Shown here: in pieces, positions 1-10,040 of the stretch | Position numbering within the stretch: position 1 is the first letter of the stretch | How the letters are laid out: the number at the start of each line of letters is the position of its first letter | Assembly: GCF_029909975.1 (NCBI RefSeq) | Contig: NZ_CP094516.1 | Coordinates: forward strand, 8,472,501 to 8,536,500 | Direction of reading: 5' to 3' | Length of the DNA: 64,000 nt | DNA from: Bradyrhizobium sp. ISRA430 | Lineage (GTDB): Bacteria; Pseudomonadota; Alphaproteobacteria; Rhizobiales; Xanthobacteraceae | Translations under genes and position numbers: made by a program | The notes under the pieces: generated by a model | Databases searched by the model: none | What the model was told of the DNA's origin: nothing | The model's input: the letters and a program-made list of their open reading frames with translations, nothing else

Positions 1-37
1 GCGCTGAGGTGATTGGCGCACATCGTCGCCTGGAATC

Positions 38-70
38 AAAAAGCCCCGGAGCATGCTCCGGGGCTTTGTT
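38..70. terminator. Bidirectional intrinsic terminator
   Basis: A perfect GC-rich hairpin has arms AGCCCCGGAGC and GCTCCGGGGCT around a short AT loop. It is flanked by an A-run on the left and a T-run on the right, so it can stop transcription in both directions. It lies just past the stop codon of the minus-strand FAH-family gene. Confidence 0.8.
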
Positions 71-90
71 ATTTGGGGAACGTGTCGTGG

Positions 91-792
91 TTATTCCGGC
101 TGGCCGATCGAGACCTTCAGCGTGCCGACACCGTCGACGCCGCATTCGAGCTTGTCGCCGGGCTGAAGCTGCGACACGCCAGCGGGCGTGCCGGTCATGA
201 TGATGTCGCCGGCAGCGAGCTTCACCTGCTGCGAGAGCTGCCAGATGATCTCCGGCACGTTCCAGATCAGCTCGGTGAGATCGCCCTTCTGGGCTTCCTT
301 GCCGTTGACCGTGAGCCAGATCTTGCCCTTGGATGGATGGCCGATCTTCGAAGCCGGCTGCACCGCGGAGCAGGGCGCCGAATAGTCGAACGATTTGCCG
401 ATCTCCCAGGGGCGTTCTTTCTTGCGCGAGGCGATCTGGAGGTCGCGGCGGGTGAGGTCGATACCGACGGCATAGCCGTAGACGTGGTCGAGCGCCTTGT
501 CGGAGGGAATGTTCAGTCCGCCGCTCTTCATCGCGACGATCAGCTCGACCTCGTGATGCAGGTCCTTGGTCAGCGGCGGATAGGGAATGGTGGCGCCATC
601 GGGCACCAGCATGTCGGCGTGCTTGGCGAAGAAGAACGGCGGCGCGCGCTCGTCATTGCCCATCTCGCGGATGTGCTCGAGATAGTTGCGACCGACGCAC
701 CAGATGCGGCGCACCGGATAGCGGCCGCTCTCCCCGACGACGGGAAGCGATGCCTGGGGCGGAAGCGGAATGACGTAGGAGGCGGCGTTCAT
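91..792 (-). CDS. Fumarylacetoacetate hydrolase (FAH) family protein
   Basis: The 233-residue product is a single-domain FAH-fold enzyme. This family hydrolyses or decarboxylates 2-oxo or beta-diketo acids such as fumarylpyruvate or 2-hydroxyhepta-2,4-dienedioate. The family core is visible: WCVGRNYLEH near residue 31, the metal-binding glutamates E81 and E83 in HHEVELIVAM, D112 in GIDLTRRDLQ, and the C-terminal MTGTPAGV segment. The length matches short bacterial members (NagK/YcgM-like). The ATG at 792 has only a weak upstream ribosome site. The gene has the same orientation as the ABC exporter upstream (36 bp gap) but no clear functional link. The exact substrate cannot be read from the sequence. 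Confidence 0.88.
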   Translation of the reverse strand: MNAASYVIPLPPQASLPVVGESGRYPVRRIWCVGRNYLEHIREMGNDERAPPFFFAKHADMLVPDGATIPYPPLTKDLHHEVELIVAMKSGGLNIPSDKALDHVYGYAVGIDLTRRDLQIASRKKERPWEIGKSFDYSAPCSAVQPASKIGHPSKGKIWLTVNGKEAQKGDLTELIWNVPEIIWQLSQQVKLAAGDIIMTGTPAGVSQLQPGDKLECGVDGVGTLKVSIGQPE

Positions 793-827
793 GAAGCGGT
801 CTCGCTGCTCTTGGGGTGAAGGAAATG

Positions 828-2636
828 CTAGGCGGTTGCGCTAATCGGCGCCAGCCCCAGAGGGCCGGCGTCGTGGTGCTGGAGGCGGAAGAACGAGGCG
901 TAGCGGCCCGAGCGGCGGAGCAGCTCGTCGTGCCGGCCCTGCTCGATGATCTCGCCGCCCTCGACCACCAGGATCGCGTCGGCGTGCATGATGGTGTGCA
1001 AGCGGTGCGCGATCACGATCGTGGTGCGGTTCTGGCAGAGATGCTCGATCGCCTCCTGCACCTGCTTCTCGGACTCGGAGTCGAGCGCGGCGGTGGCCTC
1101 GTCGAGCAGGATGATCGATGCGTTCTTGATCAGCGCGCGCGCCACCGCGATGCGCTGGCGCTGGCCGCCCGAGAGCTGCGTGCCGTGCTCGCCGACCGGC
1201 GTGTCGTAGCCGAGCGGGAAGCTCATGATGAAATCATGCGCGCAGGCGGCCTTGGCCGCCTCGATGATCTCGTTCTCGGTCGCGCCGGGCCGGCCGAAGG
1301 CGATGTTGTTGCGGATGGTATCGCGGAACAGATAGACGTCCTGACCGACATAGGCGGTCTGCGCCCGCAGCGACTTTCGCGAGACCGAGGAGATCGACTG
1401 GCCGTCGATCACGATGTCGCCCTGCGTCACCTCGTAGAAGCGCAGCAGCAGCGCCAGCACGGTCGACTTGCCGCCGCCGGAGGGGCCGACCAGCGCAGTG
1501 ACCTTGCCGGGCTCGGCGGTGAAGCTCATGCGGTTGAGGACGGTCTCACCGGTGCGATAGGCGAAGCTGACGTCGCGCAGCTCGATCCGGGCGTCGGACA
1601 GTTTTAGCGATGGTTTGTCGTCGTCGGAGTGCTCACTGGCCGGGCTGTCAACCACCTCGAGCAGCATACGCGCGCCGACGAGCTGGCTGTTCAGATCGAT
1701 GTTGAGCCGCGCCAGCCGCTTGGCCGGCTCGGTCGCCATCAGGAAGGCGGTCATGAACGAGAAGAACTGGCCGGGCGTCGCGCCGAGCGCGACCACGCTG
1801 TAGCCGCCATAGAGCAGACAGCCGGCGACCGCGAAGCCGCCAAGCATCTCCATCAGCGGGTTGGAGCGGTTGGCGACGCGGGCCATCTTGTTGGCGTTGC
1901 GCTCGACGATCGCGATGTTCTCGTCGATGCGGCTTTGCATCGTCTCTTCGAGCGTGAAGGCCTTGACCGTGCGGATGCCCTGCAGCGACTCCTGCATGGT
2001 CTCCAGGATGTCGGCTGTGCCGGTGAACTGGTTGTAGGCGAGGCCCTTGATGCGCTTGACCAGCTTGCGCAGCACCAGCATCGCCGGCGGCACCGCGACG
2101 AGGCCGATGAACGACATCAGCGGATCCTGCCACACCATGACGCCGATCATGCTGAGCAGCATCAACAGGTCGCGCCCGATGGCATTGACCAGCATGTTGA
2201 GGACATCGGTGATCGACTTGGCGCCGGCGGTCAGCCGCGCCAAAAATTCCGAGGAGTGCCGCTCGGAGAAGAAGCCGACGCTCTCGCGCATCAGCTTGGC
2301 GAAGAGTTGCCGCTGGTTGGTGGCGAGGATGGCGTTGCTGATCTTCGTCAGGATCACCATGTGGCCGTACGTCGCCACGCCCTTGATGAAGAGCAGGATC
2401 ACCGTGACGCCCGACAGCATGGCGATGCCGGGGATGTTCTTGTCGACATAGGCCTGGTTGATGACCTGGCCGAGGACGTAGGTCGCCGCCGCAGTCGCAG
2501 CGGCAGCCGCCGCCATCAGCGCGAAGGCAACGAGATAACGCCGCCAGTAGGTGATCCCCTGTTCCATGACGAGGCGGCGAATCAGGATCGCTGCCGCATA
2601 GGGATCGTCGGTGATTTTCTTTGGAAACTGGGCCAT
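828..2636 (-). CDS. MsbA-like ABC exporter, fused permease-ATPase
   Basis: This is a 602-residue half-transporter that exports lipid or peptide substrates across the inner membrane, probably as a homodimer. The N-terminal half (about residues 25-315) has six hydrophobic segments of the ABC type-1 membrane domain. The C-terminal half is the ATPase, with Walker A GPSGGGKST near residue 382, signature LSGGQRQR near 490, Walker B IILLDEATAALD near 510, and the H-loop in IVIAHRL. The ATG at 2636 was chosen because the reading frame extends 31 codons further upstream with no family-like sequence. Its position beside LPS genes suggests a lipid A or envelope-lipid role, as for MsbA, but this is inferred from context. 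Multidrug export is an alternative. Confidence 0.88.
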   Translation of the reverse strand: MAQFPKKITDDPYAAAILIRRLVMEQGITYWRRYLVAFALMAAAAAATAAATYVLGQVINQAYVDKNIPGIAMLSGVTVILLFIKGVATYGHMVILTKISNAILATNQRQLFAKLMRESVGFFSERHSSEFLARLTAGAKSITDVLNMLVNAIGRDLLMLLSMIGVMVWQDPLMSFIGLVAVPPAMLVLRKLVKRIKGLAYNQFTGTADILETMQESLQGIRTVKAFTLEETMQSRIDENIAIVERNANKMARVANRSNPLMEMLGGFAVAGCLLYGGYSVVALGATPGQFFSFMTAFLMATEPAKRLARLNIDLNSQLVGARMLLEVVDSPASEHSDDDKPSLKLSDARIELRDVSFAYRTGETVLNRMSFTAEPGKVTALVGPSGGGKSTVLALLLRFYEVTQGDIVIDGQSISSVSRKSLRAQTAYVGQDVYLFRDTIRNNIAFGRPGATENEIIEAAKAACAHDFIMSFPLGYDTPVGEHGTQLSGGQRQRIAVARALIKNASIILLDEATAALDSESEKQVQEAIEHLCQNRTTIVIAHRLHTIMHADAILVVEGGEIIEQGRHDELLRRSGRYASFFRLQHHDAGPLGLAPISATA

Positions 2637-2754
2637 CCGTAGTCCATTGACAGCGCAGGGAAAAGCCTGCCCGCGCGTCAGGGATCGAATGGCCTCTGTG
2701 CCCGCTAAAGCGGGGCTTTTCAAGCCCAATTAAGGACTTGCGCAGGGGCGGATT

Positions 2755-3768
2755 TTAGGCCGAGGCGGCGTGGCGCAGCTCGCCATGGCGCTCGCGGAAC
2801 AGCTTTTCCTCCCAGGCGAGTGCATGTGCCGCGATGGTCTCGAGGTCGTCGTATTGCGGCCTCCAATCGAGCAGGCTGCGAATCCGGCTGGTATCGGCAA
2901 CCATGGTCATGATGTCGCCTGGCCGGCGCGGCGCGTACTGGACGGCGAAGCTGCGCCCCGAAACCCGCCGCACCGCGTCGATGGTTTCCAGCACGGAATA
3001 GCCGCGGCCATAGCCGCAATTCAGCGTCGCCGAGGCGCCGCCGCGGCGCAGGTACGACAGCGCCGAGCGATGCGCTTGCGAGAGGTCGGTGACGTGGATG
3101 AAGTCGCGGATGCAGCTTCCGTCCTGGGTCGGATAGTCGGTGCCGAACACGTCGATCTTGGCGCGCTGGCCGGTGGCCGCCTCGACCGCGATCTTGAGCA
3201 GATGCGTGGCGCCGACGGTCGCGAGCCCGATGCGGGCCTGCGGATCGGCGCCAGCGACGTTGAAATAGCGCAGCACGACATATTGCATGCCGTAGGCGGA
3301 GGCGACGTCGTGCAACATGATCTCGGTCATCAGCTTCGACGAGCCGTAGGGCGAGAGCGGCCGCGTCGGTGCATTCTCGGGCACCGGCACCTGGTCCGGA
3401 TTGCCGTAGACGGCCGCGGTCGAGGAGAAGATGAAGCGGCCAATGCCGCGCTTGACTGCGACGTTGAGCAGGTTGCGCGCGGTCATGAAGTTGTTGCGGT
3501 AATAGCCGAGCGGATCGCGCATCGAATCCGGCACGACGACGGAGCCCGCGAAATGTATGACGCTCTCGATGTTGTGTTGCGCGATCACCCCTTCGAGCAG
3601 GTTCTCGTCGCCGGCGTCCCCGATGAACAGCGGCACGCCTTCGGGCAGATAGGCGGAGAAGCCGGTGGAGAGATCGTCGATCACGACGACGTCCTCGCCG
3701 GCTTCCGCCAGCGAAAGAACCGTGTGACTTCCGATATAGCCGGCGCCGCCGGTGACTAAGACAGTCAT
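2755..3768 (-). CDS. galE: UDP-glucose 4-epimerase
   Basis: The 337-residue extended short-chain dehydrogenase interconverts UDP-glucose and UDP-galactose in the cytoplasm, supplying galactose for surface polysaccharides. The NAD-binding motif GGAGYIG is at residues 7-13, SSTAAVYG around 115-122, and the catalytic Tyr-Lys pair is Y141/K145 in PYGSSK. The reading frame continues about 113 codons upstream of the chosen ATG without homology. The start at 3768 places the glycine motif six residues from the N-terminus, as is usual for GalE. It is divergent from the glycosyltransferase at 3895 across a 126-bp spacer. Length and motifs fit GalE fully. A related specificity such as UDP-GlcNAc 4-epimerase cannot be excluded. 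Confidence 0.93.
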   Translation of the reverse strand: MTVLVTGGAGYIGSHTVLSLAEAGEDVVVIDDLSTGFSAYLPEGVPLFIGDAGDENLLEGVIAQHNIESVIHFAGSVVVPDSMRDPLGYYRNNFMTARNLLNVAVKRGIGRFIFSSTAAVYGNPDQVPVPENAPTRPLSPYGSSKLMTEIMLHDVASAYGMQYVVLRYFNVAGADPQARIGLATVGATHLLKIAVEAATGQRAKIDVFGTDYPTQDGSCIRDFIHVTDLSQAHRSALSYLRRGGASATLNCGYGRGYSVLETIDAVRRVSGRSFAVQYAPRRPGDIMTMVADTSRIRSLLDWRPQYDDLETIAAHALAWEEKLFRERHGELRHAASA

Positions 3769-3894
3769 GATCTCACCCGTCTTCCGATCATCCGCGAAGC
3801 TAACGTTTGCGCGGTGAAGAGGGGGTTTCGGCGGCCCTGAACTGGTCACTATGCTTAATGTTGCGTATAGGGGACTTCCGAAACGGAGCGTGAA

Positions 3895-4932
3895 GTGGCG
3901 AATTTCCCCGGCGATCTCCAGGTGATCGTGCCAAATCTGCACAGGCGCTATTCCGGCGTCACCGCGACCAATCGCATGGTGGCGCCGCGGGTGGCAAAAC
4001 TGTTTCGCGCGGCATGGTTCGGCTCGAACGCGCCGGAGGGGATCACGCGATTGAGCGCTACCGATTTTCTGAAATTGTGGCGCTGCAGGGCGCCCCTGAT
4101 CTGGCATGCGCGGCGCAACAACGAGATGATCGCGGGCGTTGTGCTACGCGCGCTCGGCTGGCCGCTCAAACTCGTCTTCACCTCGGCCGCGCAGCGGCAT
4201 CATAGTTGGATCACGCGCTGGCTGATCCGGCGGATGGATGCGATCATCGCGACCAGCGAGATCTCGGCGTCGTTCCTGAAAGTGAAGGCGACTGTGATTC
4301 CCCATGGCGTCGACACCGACGTCTATGCGCCGCCAAGAGATCGCGCTGCAGCCTTCGCCGAGAGCGGGCTGCCGGGCCGCTATGCCATCGGCTGTTTCGG
4401 CCGCGTGCGCGCGCAGAAGGGCACCGATGTCTTCGTCGATGCGATGTGCCGCCTCTTGCCGCGCTATCCCGATTTCACCGCCGTCATCGTCGGTCAGATC
4501 ACGACTGAGCAACTTGCCTTCGCGAACGATCTGAAGAAACGGATCGAGGCCGCCGGCCTGCAATCGCGCATCATCATCGCCGGCGAGTTGCCGGTCGCAC
4601 AGGTGCAGCGCTGGTATCAGCGGCTGACGATCTACGCTTTCACCTCGCGCAACGAAGGATTCGGGCTGACGCTGATCGAGGCGATGGCGGCGGGCAGCGC
4701 GCTGGTGGCCGCGCGTGCGGGGGCCGCGGAGCTCGTGGTCGAGGATGGCGTCACCGGCGTGCTGACGCCGCCCGGTGATGCGGACGCGCTGGTCGCGGCG
4801 CTCGAGCCGCTGATGCGTGACGCTGCCACAGCGACAGCGATGGGCGAGCGCGGGCGCGCGCGCGTGCTAGCGCAGTTCAGCCTCGATGCGGAGGCGGCGC
4901 GGATCGCAGAGGTCTACCGGCCCTTGCTCTGA
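3895..4932 (+). CDS. LPS core glycosyltransferase, family 4 (LpcC-like)
   Basis: This 345-residue GT-B glycosyltransferase has the N-terminal pattern VIVPNLHRRYSGVTAT, which resembles the opening of the rhizobial LPS core mannosyltransferase LpcC. Other signs are the PHGVDTDVY loop at residues 136-144, a phosphate-binding GRVRAQKG at 169-176, and the retaining-transferase E-x7-E motif at E254 and E262 in NEGFGLTLIE. It starts with GTG, preceded by GGAG at 3885. The gene converges on waaF with a gap of only 5 bp. A role in adding mannose to the LPS inner core is likely from similarity and context. Donor and acceptor are not proven. Confidence 0.85.
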   Translation: MANFPGDLQVIVPNLHRRYSGVTATNRMVAPRVAKLFRAAWFGSNAPEGITRLSATDFLKLWRCRAPLIWHARRNNEMIAGVVLRALGWPLKLVFTSAAQRHHSWITRWLIRRMDAIIATSEISASFLKVKATVIPHGVDTDVYAPPRDRAAAFAESGLPGRYAIGCFGRVRAQKGTDVFVDAMCRLLPRYPDFTAVIVGQITTEQLAFANDLKKRIEAAGLQSRIIIAGELPVAQVQRWYQRLTIYAFTSRNEGFGLTLIEAMAAGSALVAARAGAAELVVEDGVTGVLTPPGDADALVAALEPLMRDAATATAMGERGRARVLAQFSLDAEAARIAEVYRPLL

Positions 4933-4937
4933 CGAGG

Positions 4938-6008
4938 TCAGGTGGAAGCGCGGGCGCGCGTTTCGCTGAGCACCCGCTGCGCGATCGCCACGACCTCGGA
5001 GGCCGCGATATCGCGCATGCAGCGATGGTCGTTCATCCGGCAGATGGTGCTCTGGCAGGGCTGGCAGGACAGCACGCTCTTGTCCTGGCGCACGGTCGCG
5101 GCAAGGCCGTTGAGCGGGGCCCAAAGGTAAGGGTCGGTCGGGCCGAAAATGCCCATGGTCGGCGTTCCCAGCGCCGCCGCGATGTGCATCAGCCCGGAGT
5201 CGTTGGAAATCGCGACGCCGGCCGCGGCCATGGCGAGGACGCCGTTGCGCAAGTTCGTGCCGGTCAGGTCCCGCACGCCCGGTCCGCCCGCCGCGACGAT
5301 CTCCTGGGCGAGCCCCTTTTCCGCGGGGCCACCGACCACCCAGACCTCCAGACCTTGCTCGGCCAGCAGGCGGGCTGTCTCGGGATAATAGGTCCAGCGC
5401 TTGGAGACGCCGACTGAGCCCGGTGCGAGCGCTACTGCGGCCCCGGCGCTGAGCCCATTGGCCTGCCGCCAGCGGGCGATCTCCTCCGCCGGAACGCGCA
5501 ATTGCGGCACCGGCCATTCCGGCGGCAGGGGCGCGCCATCGGGCTGGGCGAGGGCGGCGTTCTTGTCGATGAAGCGGGGGAGCTGCTTCTCGCCCCAACG
5601 CCAGCGGTTGATCAGGCCGAACCGGAACTCCCCGACAAAGCCGACCCGCTCGGGGATGCCGGCCAGGGCCGGCGCGATGGCGGCCTTCCAGGTCCGCGGC
5701 AGCACCAGGGCGGTCCCGTAGTTCCGTTCCCGCAGCAGCCGCGCCAGGCCGAGCTGGCGGGTGACGGCGAGCCGGCTGCGCGGCAGGTCCCAGATGATTC
5801 CTCGGCGGACGCCGGGCATGTAGTCGACCAGGGGGGCGCAGAGGGGCGTGGTCAGAAGGTCGACCGGCCGGTTCGGCCAGCGTTCCTTCAGAACCCGAAC
5901 GACCGTGTGATTCCGGACGAAATCGCCGATCCACATATAGGGGATGATCAGGATCGGGCGGGTGTCGCCTGGGTCCTCATTTCCGCTAAGATGCGAATTT
6001 AGATTCAT
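4938..6008 (-). CDS. waaF: Lipopolysaccharide heptosyltransferase, family 9 (WaaF-like)
   Basis: The 356-residue GT9 enzyme transfers L-glycero-D-manno-heptose from its ADP-sugar onto the inner LPS core at the cytoplasmic face. Visible features are IPYMWIGDF (residues 22-30), the heptosyltransferase signature SKRWTYYPETARLL (202-215), the donor-binding TGTNLRN (249-255), and SNDSGLMHIAAALGTP (268-283). It is divergent from hldD and hldE, which make the donor ADP-heptose, so the three form a functional unit. It resembles heptosyltransferase II (RfaF) more than WaaC, but distinguishing them needs alignment. The ATG at 6008 fits the family length. Confidence 0.9.
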   Translation of the reverse strand: MNLNSHLSGNEDPGDTRPILIIPYMWIGDFVRNHTVVRVLKERWPNRPVDLLTTPLCAPLVDYMPGVRRGIIWDLPRSRLAVTRQLGLARLLRERNYGTALVLPRTWKAAIAPALAGIPERVGFVGEFRFGLINRWRWGEKQLPRFIDKNAALAQPDGAPLPPEWPVPQLRVPAEEIARWRQANGLSAGAAVALAPGSVGVSKRWTYYPETARLLAEQGLEVWVVGGPAEKGLAQEIVAAGGPGVRDLTGTNLRNGVLAMAAAGVAISNDSGLMHIAAALGTPTMGIFGPTDPYLWAPLNGLAATVRQDKSVLSCQPCQSTICRMNDHRCMRDIAASEVVAIAQRVLSETRARAST

Positions 6009-6166
6009 TTGTCAGTGGGCTTGGGTGCGCTGATTATAGCGGATCGGTTAGCCGCTCCGGGCCGGAACGTAAAGCCGGGAGGGGACCGGGTCCCAAAACC
6101 GCTTACACTTTGGCGGATCATGCGCTACGGCAGGACCGGGCCGCACGATCGGGCAGGAAAATTGGT

Positions 6167-7147
6167 ATGTTGCTGGTGACCGGCGGGGCCGGATTTATCG
6201 GATCGAACGTCGTTGCCGCGTTGAATGACGCCGGTCGCAGCGACGTCGTGGTCTGTGATCTCCTCGGCACCGACGGCAAGTGGCGCAATCTTGCCAAGCG
6301 GCAGCTTGCCGACATCGTCCCGCCGGCCAAAGTGCTCGAATGGCTGAAGGGCCGCAAGCCCGACGGCATCATCCATCTGGGCGCGATTTCCGAGACCACT
6401 GCCACCAACGGCGACCTCGTGATCGAGACCAATTTCCGCCTGTCGATGCGCCTGTTGGACTGGTGCACGACGAACGCGGTGCCGTTCATCTACGCCTCGT
6501 CGGCGGCGACCTATGGCGACGGCGCGGAAGGCTTTGGCGACGACGCCTCGCTCGCAGCGTTGAAGAAATTGCGGCCGATGAATCTCTACGGCTGGAGCAA
6601 GCACCTGTTCGATCTTGCCGTCGCCGAGCGCGTTGCCCGCGGCGAGAAGCTGCCGCCGCAATGGGCGGGCCTCAAATTCTTCAACGTGTTCGGCCCGAAC
6701 GAGTACCACAAGGGCTCGATGATGAGCGTGCTGGCGCGGCGCTTCGACGACGTCAAGGCGGGGCGCGTCGTGCAACTGTTCAAGTCACATCGCGAGGGCA
6801 TCGCCGATGGCGATCAGCGCCGTGATTTCATCTATGTCGACGACGTCGTGCGGGTCATCATGTGGCTGCTCGCGACGCCTTCGGTATCCGGCATCTTCAA
6901 TGTCGGAACCGGCAAGGCGCGCAGCTTCAAGGACCTGATGCTCGCGGCCTATGTGGCGCTCGGCACCAGGCCCAACATCGAATACGTCGACATGCCCGAG
7001 GCGATCCGCGGCGCGTACCAATATTTCACACAGAGCGAAGTCGATCGGCTCTGCCGTGCCGGCTACAACGGCGGCTTCACGACGCTCGAGGATGCGGTGA
7101 AGGCTTACGTGGGCGGATATCTCGACCAGCCCGACCGCTTCCGCTGA
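6167..7147 (+). CDS. hldD: ADP-L-glycero-D-manno-heptose-6-epimerase
   Basis: This 326-residue NAD(P)-dependent epimerase converts ADP-D-glycero-D-manno-heptose to the L-form used by WaaF. The nucleotide motif GGAGFIGSN lies at residues 6-14, YASSAATYGDG at 109-119, and the Y141/K145 pair is in LYGWSKHLFD. The later KFFNVFGPNEYHKGSM is typical of HldD/RfaD. The frame opens 19 codons earlier at a TTG, but the ATG at 6167 follows a GCAGGAAA ribosome site and puts the Rossmann motif at the N-terminus. hldE follows after 12 bp, so the two are surely co-transcribed. Confidence 0.94.
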   Translation: MLLVTGGAGFIGSNVVAALNDAGRSDVVVCDLLGTDGKWRNLAKRQLADIVPPAKVLEWLKGRKPDGIIHLGAISETTATNGDLVIETNFRLSMRLLDWCTTNAVPFIYASSAATYGDGAEGFGDDASLAALKKLRPMNLYGWSKHLFDLAVAERVARGEKLPPQWAGLKFFNVFGPNEYHKGSMMSVLARRFDDVKAGRVVQLFKSHREGIADGDQRRDFIYVDDVVRVIMWLLATPSVSGIFNVGTGKARSFKDLMLAAYVALGTRPNIEYVDMPEAIRGAYQYFTQSEVDRLCRAGYNGGFTTLEDAVKAYVGGYLDQPDRFR

Positions 7148-7159
7148 GGCCCAAGGACC

Positions 7160-8644
7160 ATGCCGACGCCCATTCTGGACTTCGATGCCCTCGCGCAAGA
7201 CATCGCGCGCCGTACCGTGCTGTGCATCGGCGATGTCATGCTGGACGAGTTCGTCTATGGCGAGGTGTCGCGGATCTCGCCGGAAGCCCCGGCGCCGGTG
7301 ATCGCCGCGCAGCGCAGCGAGATCCATATCGGCGGCGCCGGCAATGTCGCACGCAACGTCGCCTCCCTCGGCGGTCGCTGCATCTTCGTCGGTCTCGTCG
7401 GCGATGACGACGCTGGCAGGCGGCTGGCGGCCGCGCTTGACGATCAGGCCGGCATCGACAGCGTGCTGGTGTGCGATCCGTCGCGGCCGACCACGCGAAA
7501 GGTCCGCTTCGTCTCCGAACATTTCTCAACGCACATGCTGCGTGCGGATTGGGAGCAGGGGCTGCCGGCCTCCGACGCGGTCGAGACCAAGCTGATCGAG
7601 GCGATCCTGCCGCACGTTTCCCACGCCGACATCGTGCTGCTCTCCGACTATGCCAAGGGCGTCCTGACCGCGCGCGTGATCCGCCACGTGATCGATGCCG
7701 CGCGAAAGCTCGGCAAGCCCGTGATCGTCGATCCCAAGAGCCTGAACTGGGCGATCTATCGTGGCGCCACGCTGCTCACGCCCAATCGTAAAGAGTTTTC
7801 CGAAGCCACCCGCAGCCGCGCCGACACCACGCAGAGCATCGTCGATGCCACCGAGGACTTGATGCGGCTCGCCGATTGCGAGGCGATCCTCGTCACGCAA
7901 GGAGAGCACGGCATGACGCTGGTGCCGCGCAACGGCGAGGCGGTGCATGTGCCGGCTTTCCCCGTGAAGGTGCGTGATGTCTCCGGCGCCGGCGACACCG
8001 TCGCCGCGGCGCTCGCGGTGTCGCTTGCGGCGGGTGCGGACTGGGACACGGCCCTGCGGATGGCCAATGCAGCGGCCGCCGTTGCCGTCGGCAAGCAGGG
8101 CACGGCCAGCGTGAGCACAGCCGAGCTGCGGCGAAAGATCCTGCCGCATGCCTATCTCGCGGCCGAGGAGAAGATCGTTCTGGAGGCCGATGCGCTGGAC
8201 GCGCAGCTTGTCGAATGGCGCAGGCAGGGACAGCGCGTCGGCTTCACCAATGGCTGTTTCGATATCCTGCATCCCGGCCACGTCAAGGTGCTGACGGCGG
8301 CGCGCGCAGCCTGCGATCGGCTGATCGTGGGCCTCAACAGCGACGCCTCGGTGCGGCGGCTGAAGGGCGCCGATCGCCCGGTCCAGGACGAGCGTGCGCG
8401 CGCCGAGGTGCTGGCGGCGCTGGAAGCCGTCGATCTCGTCGTCATCTTCGAGGAGGACACGCCGATCGACCTGATCACCCGGATCAAGCCTAGCGTGCTG
8501 GTAAAGGGCGGCGACTACACCCGCGAGCAGGTAGTTGGCTATGAGGTCGTGGAGGCCGCGGGCGGCACGGTCGTGCTGGTCGACATCCTCAAGGGCTTCA
8601 GCACGACCGCGCTGGTTCATCGTGCGCGGGGAGGGGGGAAGTGA
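7160..8644 (+). CDS. hldE: Bifunctional D-beta-heptose 7-phosphate kinase / heptose 1-phosphate adenylyltransferase
   Basis: The 494-residue fusion carries out the phosphorylation and adenylylation steps of ADP-heptose synthesis. Residues 1 to about 330 are a PfkB/ribokinase domain, with [15 protein letters not shown] early and the ATP/anion-hole motif [13 protein letters not shown] near 273. Residues from about 350 to 494 are a nucleotidyltransferase domain with [13 protein letters not shown] near 363-375 and the KGGDYT motif. Both domains look intact. The stop overlaps the GTG start of the O-antigen ligase by 4 bp, consistent with translational coupling in an hldD-hldE-waaL operon. Confidence 0.95.
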   Translation: MPTPILDFDALAQDIARRTVLCIGDVMLDEFVYGEVSRISPEAPAPVIAAQRSEIHIGGAGNVARNVASLGGRCIFVGLVGDDDAGRRLAAALDDQAGIDSVLVCDPSRPTTRKVRFVSEHFSTHMLRADWEQGLPASDAVETKLIEAILPHVSHADIVLLSDYAKGVLTARVIRHVIDAARKLGKPVIVDPKSLNWAIYRGATLLTPNRKEFSEATRSRADTTQSIVDATEDLMRLADCEAILVTQGEHGMTLVPRNGEAVHVPAFPVKVRDVSGAGDTVAAALAVSLAAGADWDTALRMANAAAAVAVGKQGTASVSTAELRRKILPHAYLAAEEKIVLEADALDAQLVEWRRQGQRVGFTNGCFDILHPGHVKVLTAARAACDRLIVGLNSDASVRRLKGADRPVQDERARAEVLAALEAVDLVVIFEEDTPIDLITRIKPSVLVKGGDYTREQVVGYEVVEAAGGTVVLVDILKGFSTTALVHRARGGGK

Positions 8645-9924
8645 CGACGCTCGCGAAGGAATCGACGGGCGCGCTGCTGCTGCGGCGTTTGCGCAGTCCG
8701 GCGGCCTGGAGCGAGACGGTCGACGTGCTTGCGGTCCTGACTGCGGCCTCGCTGCCCTGGTCGACGTCGCTTGTTGGCATCTTCAATGCCTTGATGCTCG
8801 TCTGCATGGTGCCGTTTCTCGATCTCAAGGCATTCCTGCAACACCTGAAGCGTCCGATCTGCGCGGCGCCGATCGCGCTTTTCTTGCTCGCGCTGCTGGG
8901 GACGCTGTGGTCGGATGCGGCCTGGGGCGCGCGGCTCTATGCGGTCAATCCCACCGTCAAGCTGCTCGTGCTTCCGATCCTGCTCTACCATTTCGAGCGC
9001 TCGTCGCGTGGACACTGGGTGTTCATCGCCTTCCTCGTCTCCTGCGCACTTTTGGCGGTGGCGTCCTGGCTGGCCGCCTTCTACCCGAACCTCACGATCA
9101 AGCCGGGCGGCATCGAGCGCGGCATCATCGTCAAGAATCACATCGACCAGGGCCAGGAATTCACGCTATGCGCGGTCGCGCTCGCCTATCCGGTCGTGAT
9201 GCTGCTGCGCGAGAAACGGTACTGGCTCGCCGGGCTGCTCACCGCGCTTGCGATCAGCTTCTTCGCCAACATGGCCTTCGTGGTGGTGTCGCGCACGGCG
9301 CTGGTCACGGTTCCGATCATGTTCGCGGTGTTCGCGCTGCTGCACTTAAGGTGGCGCAGCATCCTGCTCATCGCCGCCGGCCTGCTTGCCGTCGCGCTGC
9401 TCGCCTGGCAGGTCTCGCCGCAGTTGCGCGGGACGGTCGACAGATTCTCGAGCGACTATGAACTCTACAAGGAGAGGGGGGCGCCGACCTCGCTCGGGCT
9501 GCGGCTCGAATTTTGGCGGAAATCCCTCGGCTTCTTCGCGGAGGCCCCGATCAAGGGCCACGGCACCGGTGCGACGCGCGGACTATTCGAACAGGTCGCG
9601 ATCGGAGGCAGCGACAAGGCCTCCGGCGAGGTGATCGGCAACCCCCACAACCAGACGCTGAATGTCGCCGTGCAGTGGGGCGTTATCGGCATTGTCATTC
9701 TCTACACGACGTGGATTCTCCATCTTCTCCTGTTTCGCGGCGATGGACTTGCCAACTGGATCGGACTATTGGTCGTGGTGCAGAATATCTTCACCTCGTT
9801 GTTCAACTCCCATCTGTTCGACTTTCACGAGGGCTGGATGTACGTCCTCGGCGTCGGCGTTGCCGGCGGCATAGTCTTAGGAGCGCGGCGCGACGCGCCG
9901 AAGGTGAAAGAAGCAGGTTCCTGA
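8641..9924 (+). CDS. O-antigen ligase family protein (WaaL-like)
   Basis: The 427-residue polytopic membrane protein has about ten to twelve hydrophobic segments and the Wzy_C domain pattern. This includes the periplasmic loop with a conserved arginine (VVVSRTALV near residues 217-225) and the segment GHGTGATRG with a downstream histidine ([15 protein letters not shown]). WaaL proteins join undecaprenyl-linked O-chain to the lipid A-core at the periplasmic face. It starts with GTG inside the hldE stop (GTGA), indicating coupling. Position directly after heptose genes favours WaaL over a Wzy polymerase, which has the same fold. That distinction is an inference. Confidence 0.85.
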   Translation: MTTLAKESTGALLLRRLRSPAAWSETVDVLAVLTAASLPWSTSLVGIFNALMLVCMVPFLDLKAFLQHLKRPICAAPIALFLLALLGTLWSDAAWGARLYAVNPTVKLLVLPILLYHFERSSRGHWVFIAFLVSCALLAVASWLAAFYPNLTIKPGGIERGIIVKNHIDQGQEFTLCAVALAYPVVMLLREKRYWLAGLLTALAISFFANMAFVVVSRTALVTVPIMFAVFALLHLRWRSILLIAAGLLAVALLAWQVSPQLRGTVDRFSSDYELYKERGAPTSLGLRLEFWRKSLGFFAEAPIKGHGTGATRGLFEQVAIGGSDKASGEVIGNPHNQTLNVAVQWGVIGIVILYTTWILHLLLFRGDGLANWIGLLVVVQNIFTSLFNSHLFDFHEGWMYVLGVGVAGGIVLGARRDAPKVKEAGS

Positions 9925-10040
9925 GCCGCCACGCTGCTGGCTAATCTTGTGCTGGCAAGTCTCATGCTGGCAAGTCTTGCCGAGATGGGCTATCACCACG
10001 GGTCAGGTTGCATCAAACACGGATATTCATCGGTCGGCGG

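Noticed and set aside
9930..9990. Short direct repeats (GCTGGCAAGTCT) before the FlaA1-like gene
   Set aside because: Two or three imperfect 12-base copies could arise by slippage and show no link to a known site.
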